DNA of 64,000 bases. It comes from Turritopsis dohrnii. Lineage: Eukaryota; Cnidaria; Hydrozoa; Anthoathecata; Oceaniidae. Numbering within the stretch: the first letter of the stretch is position 1; every line of letters starts with the position of its first letter. The stretch spans positions 186,001 to 250,000 of the forward strand of contig BQMF02000381.1 of the NCBI GenBank assembly GCA_027922465.2. The letters run 5' to 3'. Shown piece after piece: positions 10,608 to 25,700 of this stretch. The position numbers were made by a program, and so were the translations under genes. The notes under the pieces are model-generated. The model saw nothing but the letters and a program-made list of their open reading frames with translations. It did not search any database and was not told the DNA's origin.

Positions 10608-10728
10608 GGATAGCTGTTGGTGCCCAAGGAGTTCTGTGGTCTTCAATGTGTTATTATCAGCCAGAATAACTGCTGCTTTTCTCAGCAACATATCAGATTG
10701 TGATGAAACTTTTAATTATTGGGAACCG
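10608..10728 (+). CDS. ALG9: ALG9 exon 1 seen (N-terminal luminal motif)
   Basis: The acceptor TTTCTTTGTAG precedes the exon and the donor GGTAGG follows ACCG. The first base is codon position 3. The exon encodes SARITAAFLSNISDCDETFNYWEP, the conserved first luminal loop, and the next exon continues exactly with THYLMYG at phase 0. The 18.6-kb intron behind it is the largest in the window. The 5' start exon should lie upstream; nothing between 10201 and 10607 convinced me. Confidence 0.9.
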
Positions 10729-13700
10729 GTAGGTTTTCATGTTAATTTTAGGATATTTCTACAAACGTACTACATTTTCCACCTGCAGCTGGTTTGAGAG
10801 ATATTCTCTGCTAGTTTGATTATCTACAATTTGTTGCTATTTACTGATCTTAATGCTGGAAATAGAATGTTCAGGCATTCTAAGTTGTGAGTGATGCACA
10901 CATTCATGTAACACTCTCATAAAATCCTCAACATTTTTATTGCTTACATTTTCCTCTATAACAAGCTTTTGTGAAAAGTTGTCACCTTTAAAGCTGTCTG
11001 GTCTGTTTGTTTCTTAATTTATGAAAGCTAGTCAATACGTTACATGCTGCCTGTGTAATTCCCAGAATTGGAATTCTTTCACAAATCATGTGCGATACTC
11101 GGTCTATTTGTTCATCCAACAAGAAGTCCAGGATCAGTCCAGATTGGAATTTACATAGTGTGCAATAAGTCAGATTTGGTTGTTTGTGGCTTCTGTTTCA
11201 TACTCCAAGAATCTTATGGTTGAATTCCACCTAACATTGAAAAAAATGTCACCTATCAGTGGAATTTGACACACACAAAACTCTATGCTAAATCTAATGC
11301 AAATTTTTAAAATTATTTCATCAAAATGTTATTTTTTTTTTTTATTTTTCAAATGCTTTTGGTTTTGTGATGAACTCTTTCCAATTTCACATTTAAAAGT
11401 GTAATTTAAAAGCCCTTAAAATATGTACATGCAAAATTTGAAACCAACTGTAGAAGTAGTTTTGTAAGTAGAAGAAGAATTTTAATGTCACTTACCTGTT
11501 TCTACGATACAATACAATACTTTCAATGATACAAATTATTACTTTTTTAAAGAGGAAATACATGTGCTTTTATGAAAATGCTTGGGGAAGAAGAAAATGA
11601 AATTTTGATAATAAATAAAACTGTGACATGAAAAACGTTCAACATCAGGAATGCATGTAGTATCAAGATTACTGGTAATTATATTAAATCTAATAAAGTT
11701 TTCTAATAATAGCATGAAATATACTCATTTAAATGTGTCATGTCGACTGACGGAAACTTAATAAAAAGAATATTTTGTTTTTTTTATTACACATATTCAT
11801 TGCTTTACTAAGAGTAACAATGTATTGCATACATGTGTATGTTGATAGAACATTGGTTATTACAGTCATCAAACAATGATCAATCATAGATCACAAAATA
11901 ATTACAAAAATAGATTGGCAAATGTAGCAAATAAACAAAAATGGGCATCTGCAATGGAGACTGCTAAAGTATCCAAAGCTAGCGAGCCTTTGGACACTCT
12001 GGACATTCCAAAACTAGTACAGGATGTTGCAGGACAAGACAAAAAAAAGGCAGGCTGAAAACAAATTTTACATCAGTGTAAATGAGGGTGTTTGGGTGGA
12101 GCAGATCAATCAAAACACAATCAATAGGAGTTTAGAAAAGTGGATTTCAAAGTAGGTTTCAATTTAGTCAAAAACAAATTTATCAATTTAGAATCAGTGT
12201 ATAGATTATGAAGAAATTGCCAAAGGAATTTTCAAAAAAGATTTTTGACAGGTGCCTGTTTACATTGTTGTGTATTAAATATCTGAAAACAAACACAATC
12301 TGAAGATATCACTTCCAGACTTTTCCTGAATTTCTCAGAAAATGTCTCTTGATAATTTTTTCAACACCTTCATGATCATTATATATTTTTATCTGAAAAT
12401 GCTTTTTAAAAATTCTATTTGTAAACATTAACTGGCAATGAATAAAATGGGTCATTCGAAAAAGACACAATGACAACACTATGTACTCATTTGCTGTTGG
12501 CATGAATGTCAGAAATGGTTAACAAATTTTTGAAATGAAACTAGAAGCCAGGAGGGTTGAACAATTTCCGCAATCTTTGGAACATTGAAACTAGGGATCA
12601 TCCATTATTTTAATTCCCTTGTGAAAAAGGATGCTTCTGGGATGTCTCAAGTCCAAGCAAAAAACATTAACGGTGAATATTTTCGGATAAGATGGGTGTT
12701 AAGGAAATACATATATAAAACTACCTGCCCATCATCCGAAGAGTTTGCAAATATCAAAATGAAAGAATTGGCAATGGAAAGGGCAAGGAGCAAAATATGG
12801 CAATATGGATTATCTGTTTGTCTAATTAAAGAACACGGCTTGTATGAAAACATGTTTATAATATAGTTACAAGTATATATCACAGTAACAGAAGAATAAA
12901 CAGTACAATAGTCCTGACTGAACGATAGAATTTCGAAACCCTGAAACAATAGAAAGTATTATGTATTATTGATCAGTTAAATCAACTTCATGAAAAACAA
13001 GTACACGGTGATATTAACAGAAGAATGGCTTTGCAATTACTGCTAATTAAAAGAATGTAACAAAAACCTCTCAATAAAAACTAAAATTTACACAGCTGAG
13101 ATAAAAATGGTATAGCACAACACAAAAGTTCAAGAATGAAGATGAAGTTCCTTTCACTAAAGTTTCACTAAATGTCAATCTTATTAAACACTAATCGTTA
13201 AAGGAGCATAATCCACTATGGCAGAAATATCATGTAAATCCATGATTTCTGCTATGATTAAATCCTTGTCAGTGGTAAACAAAGCCGGATTAATGTTTGT
13301 TACAAGCGATGCCAATTGATTTCCATGCAATTTGAAATAACTGTTATCAAGGCATTGTGCTTTGACATAGAAAGTTGAATCTTGTAGCAGCGATGATGAA
13401 CGAAATGTAGACTGACACGATACACATTTCACAAGTTTTTCATTGCCAGCATTTATACCTTTGGAGCAAGTTCCACATATGTATTTTTAAACAACGCCTT
13501 TTACAGAATCAAAGAATGAGATAAACACGACTTTCTCATTTGTATTTTCTGGTGGCACAGAATCAACACTTTGGGGATCTTCGAGCAGTGGTTCACATTC
13601 AGTATCTGAATTAGTGCTTACTGAAATCACTCCATTGTATTCCCTTACAAGCAGTGAGTGCAATTTAAAATAGTCTTTGCCTTGTCTAGTCAAGCTGCGG

Positions 13701-16700
13701 AAGTAGTCCATCCATTCATCCCAAATGGAACATTCCACACTGCCGGACTTATTGTAAAGATATACATTGTTCAGGACCTTTGCATTCCTACTACCAACCA
13801 TAACATTATTTTCTGTTGAATGTGACAAATCTACTTGAGCCTTAACCGAAATTAAACCTCTCGATCTTAAGATCTTCATCCAACCTTGTGTAGTGAATAT
13901 CAACTTCTTGACACAGAAATCCAACTTGCACAGGCTCAACTTCCACAAAGGACGAACTAGCATTAACGATGATTTCAGCATAATTGTTACCAGATGTTGG
14001 TTGCTCCAAAGCATTCACAAGCTTTATGGGATCACCAGATATTTTTTTCAACTCAATTGTACCTTTCAACTTCATATTAAAGCAAATAGCCTTTTTACAA
14101 TGGGGACTATCACTTGTTTGAATCATAAAACAGAAATACTTGTTCTTTTTCTGTGGGGATACACTGTGGACAAACCCAACAACATTTTCCTTTAGACATC
14201 ACACCTATGGATTAAAGGTTATACATGCTTAAACATATGTCGTTTGGAAATATTAGTCATTATTTTACATAATAAACAATTTCCTGTTTTGATGATTGAA
14301 GTAAATTAACAACTTTACTGTAAATTCTATTTCTGATCTTCTAGCTAACTCCCTCATGTTTTTGCATACATTCACAGAGTACAAGATTCTTCTATATATG
14401 CAAAACAAAATCACTTTAGACTCAGGGAAAGATTGTTCATCAGGTTTAGTTACAATTAAAGGATTATTAACATAGTTTCTGTTTAAAGTTTACGTAACGT
14501 ACACTTACCAAAATTTACTTCTTTTCCTTTACGTCTTGAGCGAAAGACCATGTTTTATTAAGCACCTGGCTACCAAAATGCCAACATATTTTAGAAACGG
14601 GGTTTCAAAACAACTAAGATGAAATAATATCACGATTCATTTGTGACTGAATAAAATTTACTAATTAAATTTCAGAAATGATTGCTTGATTTGTAACTTG
14701 ATTTCTGACTTTTTGAAATATTATTAATAAATGTTCTATCAAATGTATATATATATACACCTTGAACCCCCAGATGCAAATGTTATTCACGCTTTTCCAT
14801 CGGCTTTTTGCCTCGTTTTCGGTTAGACCTTCAAAATAGAATGCCCAGTGGTTTAACTGTTAACTCGATTACTATTCTCAAAACCCATGATCATTTAGTA
14901 GTTTAAATTGGTAAATCGAGTTACTGTCAAAGATCTTTCGAACAAGAAAACATTGGAGTCAAAAAAGGATTGTTTTTCTGAAAAACTGATTCTTCATTGC
15001 CTTATTTATACACTTTATGTTGAACTCAGAACTTACATTTTTACTTTCTGGGGTTGATATTTTATCTAGGAAGCTTCAGAATTACGATTTGCTCTATGGT
15101 GGCTGCAAGCTGCCAAACAAAAAAAATTATTTTTTTTCTAAATCTTGTTCATTTCATTTTTTTAAAATTTTAATTATTTTGCATTCTTTTATTTTTTCAA
15201 TTTAATTTTTATTGGTCAGCGCGGCAGCAGCTGATCTTTCATTAGCATTTGTGTTCGTCCGTCTGTAAGTCCATAAATTTTTTTCCCCAGTTGTATTCTG
15301 ATACCACTAAAAACACAAGCCTTGATTTTAAGGCTGGAATAGAGGCTATTTGTTGATTGTGGCTTAATTAAGAATTGTTTATTGATTGATAATTACAACT
15401 ACTTTATCAGGGTGAGTGGGGCCTCCATAAAAATAAAGAGGACGTTGATGTTTCTGGAAACACAGATTTATAATGCTTATCAGGGAAGCAATGCAATTGT
15501 CAATATTGATCGTTATAAGTGATACTGTGATTATATACTGCTGAGTTTCCTTTCTAGCTACTTAGTGCTGATTGTGTTATTAAATTGGTCAGGAGATGCG
15601 AGAGCTCTGCTACCTTGAAGCCAAGCAAGGGCCTGCTATGCTATGATGCATTATGCATTCCATAATGTTGATGTTATTTTTTGTAATCTGTTATATAGTT
15701 ACATCCGTCAACTTATAAGAGTTTTCAATGTGTTTGTGTGTGTGTAGAAATCTATAATTACCCAAACCGACAACATCTCCAAAGTGTATACAAGACATTT
15801 TATAGTTACCTCTTGTGAAGGTGCATTTGTATGCTACTTAAAATTGAATTAATCAACAATATTCTGTGTTAGTTGTAATGTAATGCACTTATTATCAAGC
15901 AATGGATGCATAATGTTTACAAACCCTAACTATCACTTGAACTCCGAAATGTCTATTTATTCAGTATTTTAATGAATGAACAAATTCCCTATATGAAATC
16001 ATTTGTAAGTCTATTTTTTTTATTTCTTTCATAGTCTTGTCTTGTCACTCATGTTTCGTATAATCTTTTATGTTTTCATGTATGTAAAAAATTATTATTC
16101 ACCATAGATATAAATTTCATTTTTTCATTTTTTTAAATCGAAAGCTTTTGCGAATTTGTTGTTGTTTTTTATGTTTTATTCTGTTTCTCTGCTTGGCCAG
16201 TAATCTCTTATTTTATTAATCTCAAATTATAAGCAGTTGTTTTGCTTATTTTTTATTTTCAATGTAGTACAACAAAAATGTGTGAAAGACACATTGTCAC
16301 GCATACGAGCATAGTATTTTTTAATATTGTCATAAATTTTTAATGATCTATAGTCGTTCCTTTTCGGAATCAACATTTTTCAACTTTGCTGAAATCACTA
16401 ACTTTCAGGCCTCATGTCCTGTTGTTTCTGTTAGTTTTATGTGTAGACATTGATGGTGCATTCATAAGTATTTGAGTGAATGTGTTGTATATTTAATATC
16501 TGTGACCGGTTGAGGCATCTTCATTTAAAAAACATTTGATTATATGACATGTTCATGGTTATAAACATTCGATTGAGCTCTCTGATGATTTTTAACAATT
16601 TTAGAATATCTTACGACGTAAGTTATCTTAAAATTCTTAGGGCCTCATACTTATACTCTTTAATTCTTACGTTAGGTAATTCTAAAACATTCGAATTTTG

Positions 16701-19700
16701 CCAACTTTCAGTTTAAACCCGTTTAAACTACCCGTTTAAACACGTTTTAAATAATAATTTGGCGTTTAAACGCAACATTAAAACGTTTTTAAAGTCGTTT
16801 AAACGCTAGTTTAACTGCCGCTTTTACTATAGTTTAAACGCATTAAATAAGCGATTGCTCCCTTTTCCCTCAACCAGTCACATCTATGATTGTTTTGAAT
16901 TAAATTTTACTACATTGATCAGGCTTGTCATTTTCAAAAATAATACTGACGTGGCCAACCGCGTTCGTCAGGATATGTACCTACGCTATCACTTCACGTA
17001 CATGAGCGTAATTTACCAACAGTGATTTTAACAAACTTTCTTCTATTTACGATAGTGCGCACGTGAAAACAACGCATGTTTGTTGTTATTGCAGCCATTT
17101 TGCTTTTGCAGGGGGTAAGGCGATAAATAAAATAAAACATAATTTTCATAAGTTTTTTTTACCGTAAGGATATATGTATGTAAAAATTAGTCTGAACATT
17201 TACCACCTGAGGAGGAGTGTACTATCTTTTGGCTTAGAAGCTGATGTCTATTCATCATCTGAAGAGGAACTCTCCCCATCGCTACTTGAACTATTGTAGT
17301 CAGTGTTGTTATCGTCAATGATATGCACATCGTCATCAAGACGGAGCCTTTTCAATGGTTGTTCTTCGTCCATTTTTTTCTTCATGTTTCTTTTCACATG
17401 GATATCGGTTGCTCTAGAAATGATTTCGTCTCGTTCGTTTTCAGACCAGACCTTGTCGTTACCATATATGCGCACTATCTTTTCCAAAGTATCATGGCTG
17501 GTTTTTAAACGTCTATCTGATAAAAGAGCAGTTAGTGTACTAAAGGCCTCGTTTGTTAGCTACAACACTGTTTTGTGTATTAAGAAGACTTTCGAAGATC
17601 TAGTTCAAAAAGGCAGTTATTTGTTGGAATTCATTTTTGGTTTCATGAAATTATAATTAAAAACATATTTTTTTTTTCGAAACGCGTGGTTTTTTTCTAC
17701 ACATGGTCTTACAAAATATTTTCTTATAAAAATATATACAGCTCACGCATGTATAATTCTTTTGTCTTTAATAAATTAATTTCTGGTGGCTTATGATTAG
17801 ACCCTTTTTACACTAACTTATCATTTTAACATATTATCGTTTATGCCTGTTTTCCACCAGTGAGATATAAAAAACACAACCCTCAAAACTTTTCATAACT
17901 TTAAGTACAATATTGCTGCTACCGTTTTGCGCCATCTGGCTCTTGTTTTTTTTATTATTGCAACAAGGAATATTTCCCTACGTACCAACGTGATTTTTTA
18001 CGTTCGTGAAAAATTTTAGCTACGTGATAGCGTGCAGGAACGCGATCGCGTGCGTGAAATTGACAAGCCTGATTGATATATATTGCTTTATGAACTCAAT
18101 ATCTGTTTCACATTTGAACTGGGGCTTCTTATTCACTGTCACACTAGTTGTGCATCTCAAAAATTCCTATTTCCAGCTTCCTGGTGAGCAAAAAGGTTTT
18201 CGATTTTGCTTTACAGATCATAAACTCTTCAACTTTCCTGAAAGCGCTGACCTTCAGGCCTCTTGTTAGATTTCTGCGAAAGCAAGAAAGCTATTACAAC
18301 CGGCTTTGGTTTTTTTTTCTTCGTTTTTTTCTTACTGTCCAAACCTAGCGGTTTTTTGAAATTTCGTGCGTGCATTTACATGAAACCAAAGCACCGTGCA
18401 TTGCATGTCAGCGAAAGATTTACGAAAGTTTCTTTGATCAATATTAAATGGATTTTAAAGAAGATGTACATATTTTAAGGTGAAAACAGAAAATATATAA
18501 AAGAAGCTTATAATTATCTTGGACTGTGATCATTCTTTTTCAACTAAAAAGAAGTTCTCAATGGTTTGTAAACAGAAGAGTCAAAAGAGCTATATATATT
18601 TATATCTATGCTCACGTGCAAGGCTTCCGTGGCACAGTCGGTTAGTACAGCAACTACTAACCTAAGGGTCGGTGGTTCGATCCCGCGTTGCTGAAATTTT
18701 TAAATGTCATAAAATATTTCGATTTTGGATTTTTGCGAAAGCAAGAAATACATTACAACCGGCTTTTCTTACTGTTTAAAGCTAGCAGTTTATACATTAC
18801 AGAGACATATGTAGTTCTGTGGCGCAGTTACTTGGTTGCTAACCGAAAAGTCGGTGGTTCGAGCCCTCTTTGATCGTGTAACATTTTTTGTCGAATTTCA
18901 TAATTGTCATAACATTTTTCATTTTTTATGCTTCAACAGATTTTGCAGAAATCTTTCTGCCCGTAAGGGCATCTTGTTCTTTTTTATTTCATTTTTTTAA
19001 AACTGTTCACTTCATTTTTTATTCATTTTTGACAATTTTCAACAAAAAAAGTTTAAAAAATGAAAAGCACACATGGCTGAAGACTGCCAAAATCACAACC
19101 TGTTAATTCTTCTACCAGATAATCATTGTCTATTGCAGTTATTCCGGAAATCTCTTCTACTTCATTCAAATCTTCATCACTCATTCCCCAACCTAAAATA
19201 AAATTCACATCTATTTCAGTGTGTGTTTCTTTCAAGACGTTTTTCTACCTTTATTTATATCAATATTTACAAAAAAGAAAAATTGTAGGAAAAAATCATT
19301 CATTCGTTGAAACCATGTTGTATAGACCACCACTGCACATGCATAAAATTAATATGCAATAATGAACAACAAAATTAAATGATAGCTCTGAAAGACTTAC
19401 CACAATGCTCCATGCCATATTTCTCAGGAAAATCATAGATATGATTAGGAACTCCTGATGGTAATAACACATCTTTTTGAGCATGTATACAATGAGTGTT
19501 CCATATGGTATCTTGACATTGACTTCACTTGTTTCGTTAAGAAGTGATAACTAATGGAGAAAATTTGCACCTGAACACTTTTGACCAAGTTTCTGTATAG
19601 CCAATCTTGAATTCTAGAATTGCGGAAAAACTTTTAGGATTGTAAATCTCAAATTATAAATAACTAGTATCCCGTGTAAAAACTTTTTACTGTTGCATTT

Positions 19701-22700
19701 CTCAAAACGACGCATCGCTCACACCCGTGTCGAACATTTATAGAAATAAAAAGTTATCATAATCGGCGCTGTGCATACCACTTCTAATTTAAGGAGTGAA
19801 ATATTTAAATTTTTTTAAACGGTTTTTCCTACATATTTGACGTAAGGCTACGCAGAGGCGGCACTATTTTTTAATCTAACGTCATTATTAAAATGTCGTA
19901 AGATTTCAGTTCATCGTGAAAAGAGAAAGAGGTGATTACGAAACATAAATTGTAGATTTTGACACAGACACAAAAAAAACCTCATGTCACGATGGATGAA
20001 GTGGCTGCTGTATTTGTTGGTTAAGATGGCGCATAGCAAAGGGCAATAGGTGGGAATTTTGTTCTTACGGTCTTTAATGATAATGGGTGGTAAACAAAGC
20101 TGCCTTGGCGTGTAGTGAAAAATAAAAACGCCAAAGGAAATATGAATGATAAACGGAATTATACCTGCTAACGTTGCTTCTTTACTCCAATAAGATTTGA
20201 TAGCATTCGTTATTTCATTAGTCAGTTCTTTACCAAACACCCTTCATATTACAATGTCGAATTTATCTATTCTTTCATAATTAATTTTACCTAAAAAAGA
20301 AGATTTCTATTAATCATAAAAACATATTTAGCTACATATACGCACAAACAAAAGCAAACTAAAAGAACGAACGCAAACTTGAAGCAAACATGGGGTAGGA
20401 ACAGGGAATATTTATTAAAAGATCATGAGTTTAGCTTCTGCCTACCAAACAGTCATAAAAGAAATAATAGATATGTTATGAAGAAGAATAAAAACGCCAT
20501 GTAAATAATATGCGGAATTATACCTGCTAATGTTGCTTTTTTATCCACTAAGATTCGATACCATTCGTTATTTTAATAGTCTGTTCTTTACCAAAACACT
20601 CAGGCATTTAGACTTGTTAAATTCTTTCGTAATTATTTTAAACTAAAAAAAAGAAGATTTCCATGAGCAATGAAAACCATATCATAATAAACAAAATGCT
20701 ACACATACACACAAACAAAAAAGGAAAGCAAAATAAAACAAAACACAAACTTGATTTCTTATCCAAATCGGAAAGCAAACATAGAAAAAGTTATTACATT
20801 ATCATGAGTATAGTTCCAGCCTACTAAACAGTCAAAAATGAATTAAATGGAAAAAGACGAAAACAGTCTTAAAACTTTGATTTTTGATTCAGTTCTTCCG
20901 TGAATTTACTTACACTTGTTAATTCAATCTTTACGATACGATCTTTCTCCGAAAACGACTAAAACAATAAAATTAAAGATCTTCGTTTTAAAAAAAACTA
21001 TCTTCGTGTTCGTGAAGTTTTTTGTTTTTGTTTTTACTGCTACAAAATGATCGTTAACCAATTTCGAACGAAGAACATTGCATTGCTCGCGCTTCTCCAT
21101 TGACGTTTTTCGGCAGATTTTCAGTGCGAAACGAAAAAAGAACCAAACGGAGGAGCATATACTAATCGTGAATGTGCACACAGTACACTCAGTTACTCAC
21201 TTTCTAAAGATGCCGTATTGAATTTTCCATAGAAACATTTCGTCCCCAGTCTTTTTTCACACTTACCAAGTTAAAAACTGGATGCACAGCGCGTATTAGG
21301 ATATAGATGAGTTCAGTTTTTACCTTATACTAAATAAAGAAACTTTTTGTAGATATAATGAAATCTTGCTTTAATTTTAGGTAACCTGGTAACGAGGCTG
21401 GAATGAAAATACATTTATAATTGAAACAGTTTTTAGTCCTTGTTAAACCCATCATGACTAATTTTCCCTAACTGCTAAAGCTACACATGATAGCACAAAA
21501 TGGCTCCATATTTCCACAGAATTGCTTGTAGGGTGCTTCCCTATAATTATTGCCATTGAAATACCACTAAGCTCTTATGTAAAAGCTTTCACTTTGATAT
21601 TGAGAAGCAAGTAATCTCTGTTTAAACAGCAACTTGCAAACATGTGGTATAATGGCACATCCCTTTTCTAACAAAATTACTTTGTTTATGCACAAAACGT
21701 TCTTTGAAAAAAACAGCTGCAAAAATAAATTTTTTACATGTAGATTCGTTTTAATGGATAAAAGAACCAAAACGCATTCTGCCACATGGCTAGTTTTGTT
21801 TTTATTTTGTGTTGCGTGTGTGATCATAATATTTACAATTTCATCATCCGTCAATGGACTTTAAAGAATCGAGAGTCGGGGCAAGCCTACATCATGCTTT
21901 TCATTATACTCTCATAAACGCCTATCTCTAATAAGTGCCCAGCTACAGTTAATATGAAAAACCCTTGTCGTGTCTTACAGTTTGGTTATCACTAACCTAC
22001 AAGCATCATGATCTGTAAAAAAGAGACTTGCAACTTGGCATTCAATTGAGAAAATATCTGTTAAGGAGTTTCTTATGTAAACGTGATCTAGGAGAGAATC
22101 ACAAAGATGTGTTGGTTGATGCACAACTAATTGGTGATGTTCTAATGTGGACCTGAGACCTTCATTTTCCTTCAAACCATTGATATTAAAATCTCCCATA
22201 ACTATATCTGGAGCTTCACTTTGCACTAAATAATCTAGTGTTTCTATGAATACTCTCGTATCTTTGGAGTTTTTTTCTATATAAAAGTAAAATTCTAAAT
22301 TCTTTAGGTGAGAAAGTCTTCTTCGCAACTTTGATAATACTGAAAGATGGAATTATAAATTCTTGTAATACTTCTAAAGACTCATGGTGAAGAAATGCCA
22401 AACTGCAAAACCGGTCTCAATTATTATTATATAACTTTCGAAAGTCACACAAGGCATCATTTTCCTCAGAGAGAGTATTACCTGGGCTAATCTGCGTCTC
22501 AGTTATACACATCAAATCACTTTCTATAAGAGATTCAGTGGATGTTATTTCAGGTGCATGTTTGATTAATGATCTTGTATTGAACATTGTGATAATCAAA
22601 TTATTTTCTTCTACTTTAGTGATACTAGGCTTGGTTAGCATTTGTGTCTTTCGTAAGACCTCATATTCTTCAGTGATGGAAGGATCCGCACTGATAGCTT

Positions 22701-25700
22701 TTCTTTCGTATTGATCCGTCAAAAATAAACCGTTTAAGGAAGTCACTCTACTGAGTGCCACATACATTTATCCATAATTAAAACTTCTTTGTTTCACAAG
22801 ATCAAAATTTATGACAACTTTCTAAATTGACTAACTTTGCACTTTAGGAGTGGTACACGCCCAAGAGAGGAAATTGCATCCTTTTAACAACTGGGTATTC
22901 TAAACGAGAATGGATTTTAATTTTTGTTTCTACTTTTTCTATAGAAACACTATTGCTTCGTATAGCATTTTGATAACTGGCTTTTAACTTCGAACCTGCT
23001 TCAGCATCATCAAACTTGACATATACCTTTACTACTTGTATGTTTTCAATATCAAATCCTGTAACTGTTCCTATCTGCCCGTTAATAAGACCATCAGCAA
23101 TATCTATATTTGATATCAGCATAACTTTAGCACCGATTTTAAGTTTTAAATGATCTGCATTTAACATTTCATTACAACCTGGATATAAATCGAAAACCCT
23201 CTGGGCTCTAACAGGACGTATCTGATACAGATCACCAAAACTAATAACTGTTTTGCCAGCAAATAACTTTTCACAAGGACATTTGTATTAGTCTTAAGTG
23301 TATATAAAATAAAAGAACGTTAGAAACCATTGATATTTCGTCAATTGTAATGGTTTGAACATCTTGCAATTTGTTTCTCAATTCTGATTTAATCTTATCG
23401 CTGATATCTGGAAGACCTTCTTAAGCAAATATTCCAACTGGGATACTTAGACCAGAATGTAACGTTGTTCCATGAATGTTTACACCAGCCAGAACAGTAG
23501 GAGCAAACAAAAGTACTTTTGGTTTATCTGGATATACCTCGTGCCAGTTCTATAGGAAAACAGCTTAGTTAATGCATGATAAATAGTGCTAATCAAATGG
23601 GTTTTCCAACTCCACCACTTCCTGTCACAAATATCCTTAATGGTTCTACTTGTCTTTGATTTTCACAACCCATGTTTTTTATGTATGTTTTAAATAATAA
23701 ATAATATCAAATGTTCCTCTTTGTTTGGCATTAAGTGAAACTATTGAAGAATTTATTTAAATATTCTGTGAAGCTGTAATTTCCATGGTAGCACGTTCAA
23801 TATTCTCTGCACATACAATTCCATCCATTTCTTCATTATCAGAGTTTGAATTCTCATTTGCCTGGCGTAACTGATCTATGGTATCTTCATCTTCTTGTTG
23901 AGCAAAGGAATCCATGTTATTGACACCAGTTTCGTGATAATTTCTAATGGCTTCATCCACCAAATCTCCATAAGGTTTGAAGATCATTTTATTATGATTC
24001 GCTAAATCTAATATGTCTTCCTCTAAAAGTTTATCCATGTATGATCCAGTAACAGGAGACTTCAAATCATCCTCACTTCAAAAAGGGTAGAACATGAATA
24101 ATAAGAAGCTGTACTTCTTGAACTGAACATTCTCTTTTGGTTGCATACACTCTTGCTATAGATTTCATTTGTTCGAACTGACTTGAATTATTTGTTGAAG
24201 CTTCCATTGTGGCTTGTTTCATGGCTTGTGAAGTGTCATCCTCTGATTTTGAGAAATAAGCACACATATATAACTGACAGCTTTATACTGATTAACTACT
24301 AGTTGGATATCTAGATGAGCACGCCATGCCATTAACCCTTCACAGAAATAGTTGTTTATGTAGCAGGAATTTTTTGGTCTTTTAAAATGAATTCGAAAAT
24401 CTTCATCACTAGAAATAGACGAAGCTTCATTATAGGTTGAAACACAATTAATAAATATCAGAAATACTAAACAAAAGAAACGTAACTTGAGAATATAAAA
24501 CAAAGAAACAAAATATACAAAATGGCTAACAAATGAAATTTTAAACTATAACAGTCATGACGTTTACATTACAATCCGCCAGCCAGGTTTTAAAATTTCA
24601 CAAATGAACATTAACAGACATACATTTCCGCTAGTTCTTCCAACAAATCGCTTTTGTTGGTTGATCTAATCAGAATGACATCTCGAATGGAACGATATGT
24701 TTCTCGGTTTGTGTTCTCGCTTGAATTACAATATCGAACTAATACTTTACGAACAACATCGTCTTTGCCATACTTGACACTTGAGATAATACCATACTGA
24801 TATGATTTCGATATAGAAGAATCTGACTTTTTGAATAAAACAATATCACCAACTTCGATATTCTCATCACTGTTGTACCACTTTGGCTGATTCATCAAGT
24901 TTGGTACATGATTTATTTGCCATGATTCAAACCATGCATCGTAGATACGTTCGTTGTCTTGAAGAATTCGGGATGGTTTTTCGGTGAGAATCATATTACC
25001 ATCGGGACTTCTGTCGTTGTTTCTTCCAAGAAGCAGACGATTTGGGGTGATTAAATCAAGATTGTCATGTTGAACTTTGCTTGCAACACCGATACGTATA
25101 TCATTGATTGAATTTGCAATTATAGCGGCTAACATCTCCATTGCAATAGTGAAAGTCTTTCTTTGTGTAAATTTGTCTCGATTGAACGATTAATTTCTTT
25201 GATCGTCCTTTCTACTTTGCCGTGCATATTATGACCTCCAACTGGGCATATTGAAAATTCGATGGCTTTTTTTTAGTGAAGTTTTGACTGTACGTCTTGA
25301 AAGTCTAGCTTCATGTTTTCACAACCATTGACAATCTGGCTACCTCCATCACAAAGGAGTTTCCTTGGATATCTGTGATCGCAAGCAAATCGTGTAAATG
25401 ATTGCAAAAAGGCATCGGTAGAATAGTCGTCCATGACTTTAATCAAAATAGCTGACGTCGAGCAACAACAAAAAACGGTCAGCCATATCTTGACTGTTTT
25501 TCTTTTATGATGTGGCGAGAAAGACGAATATGGGCCAGATAGATCGATTTGCGACGCATTAAACGCTGGAGCAATTGTGAAGTTAAATTCGGAGATTGGT
25601 CCCATGACTGCTTCTACTGATTTCTTTCGAAGGTATCTGCATCGCTGGCAGTTCTTTCGAATTAATTTGACCAATGAACGACCCTCGATGATGTAAACCT

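Larger units (their letters stand above)
21975..24503 (-). mobile_element. Helentron/Helitron remnant (Rep-region, Pif1-like helicase, endonuclease)
   Basis: On the minus strand the order is Helitron Rep/helicase linker (24503-23757), Pif1-like helicase (23690-22700) and an apurinic-like endonuclease domain (22660-21975). A C-terminal endonuclease fused after the helicase is the hallmark of the Helentron (Helitron2) group. Many frameshifts and stops break the ORF. An RPA-like remnant on the same strand at 13184-14200 could be its accessory gene. I did not find the element's ends. Confidence 0.75.

Noticed and set aside
12585..12949. Possible transposase exon (KELAMERARSKIWQYG)
   Set aside because: No diagnostic catalytic or DNA-binding motif; left unannotated.
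18623..18878. Two functional tRNA genes
   Set aside because: B boxes are good but acceptor stems do not pair and the anticodon arms are altered; repeated tails point to SINEs.
19911..20240. 109-codon minus ORF as a gene
   Set aside because: It overlaps one unit of a tandem duplication, is broken in the other unit, and has no recognisable domain.
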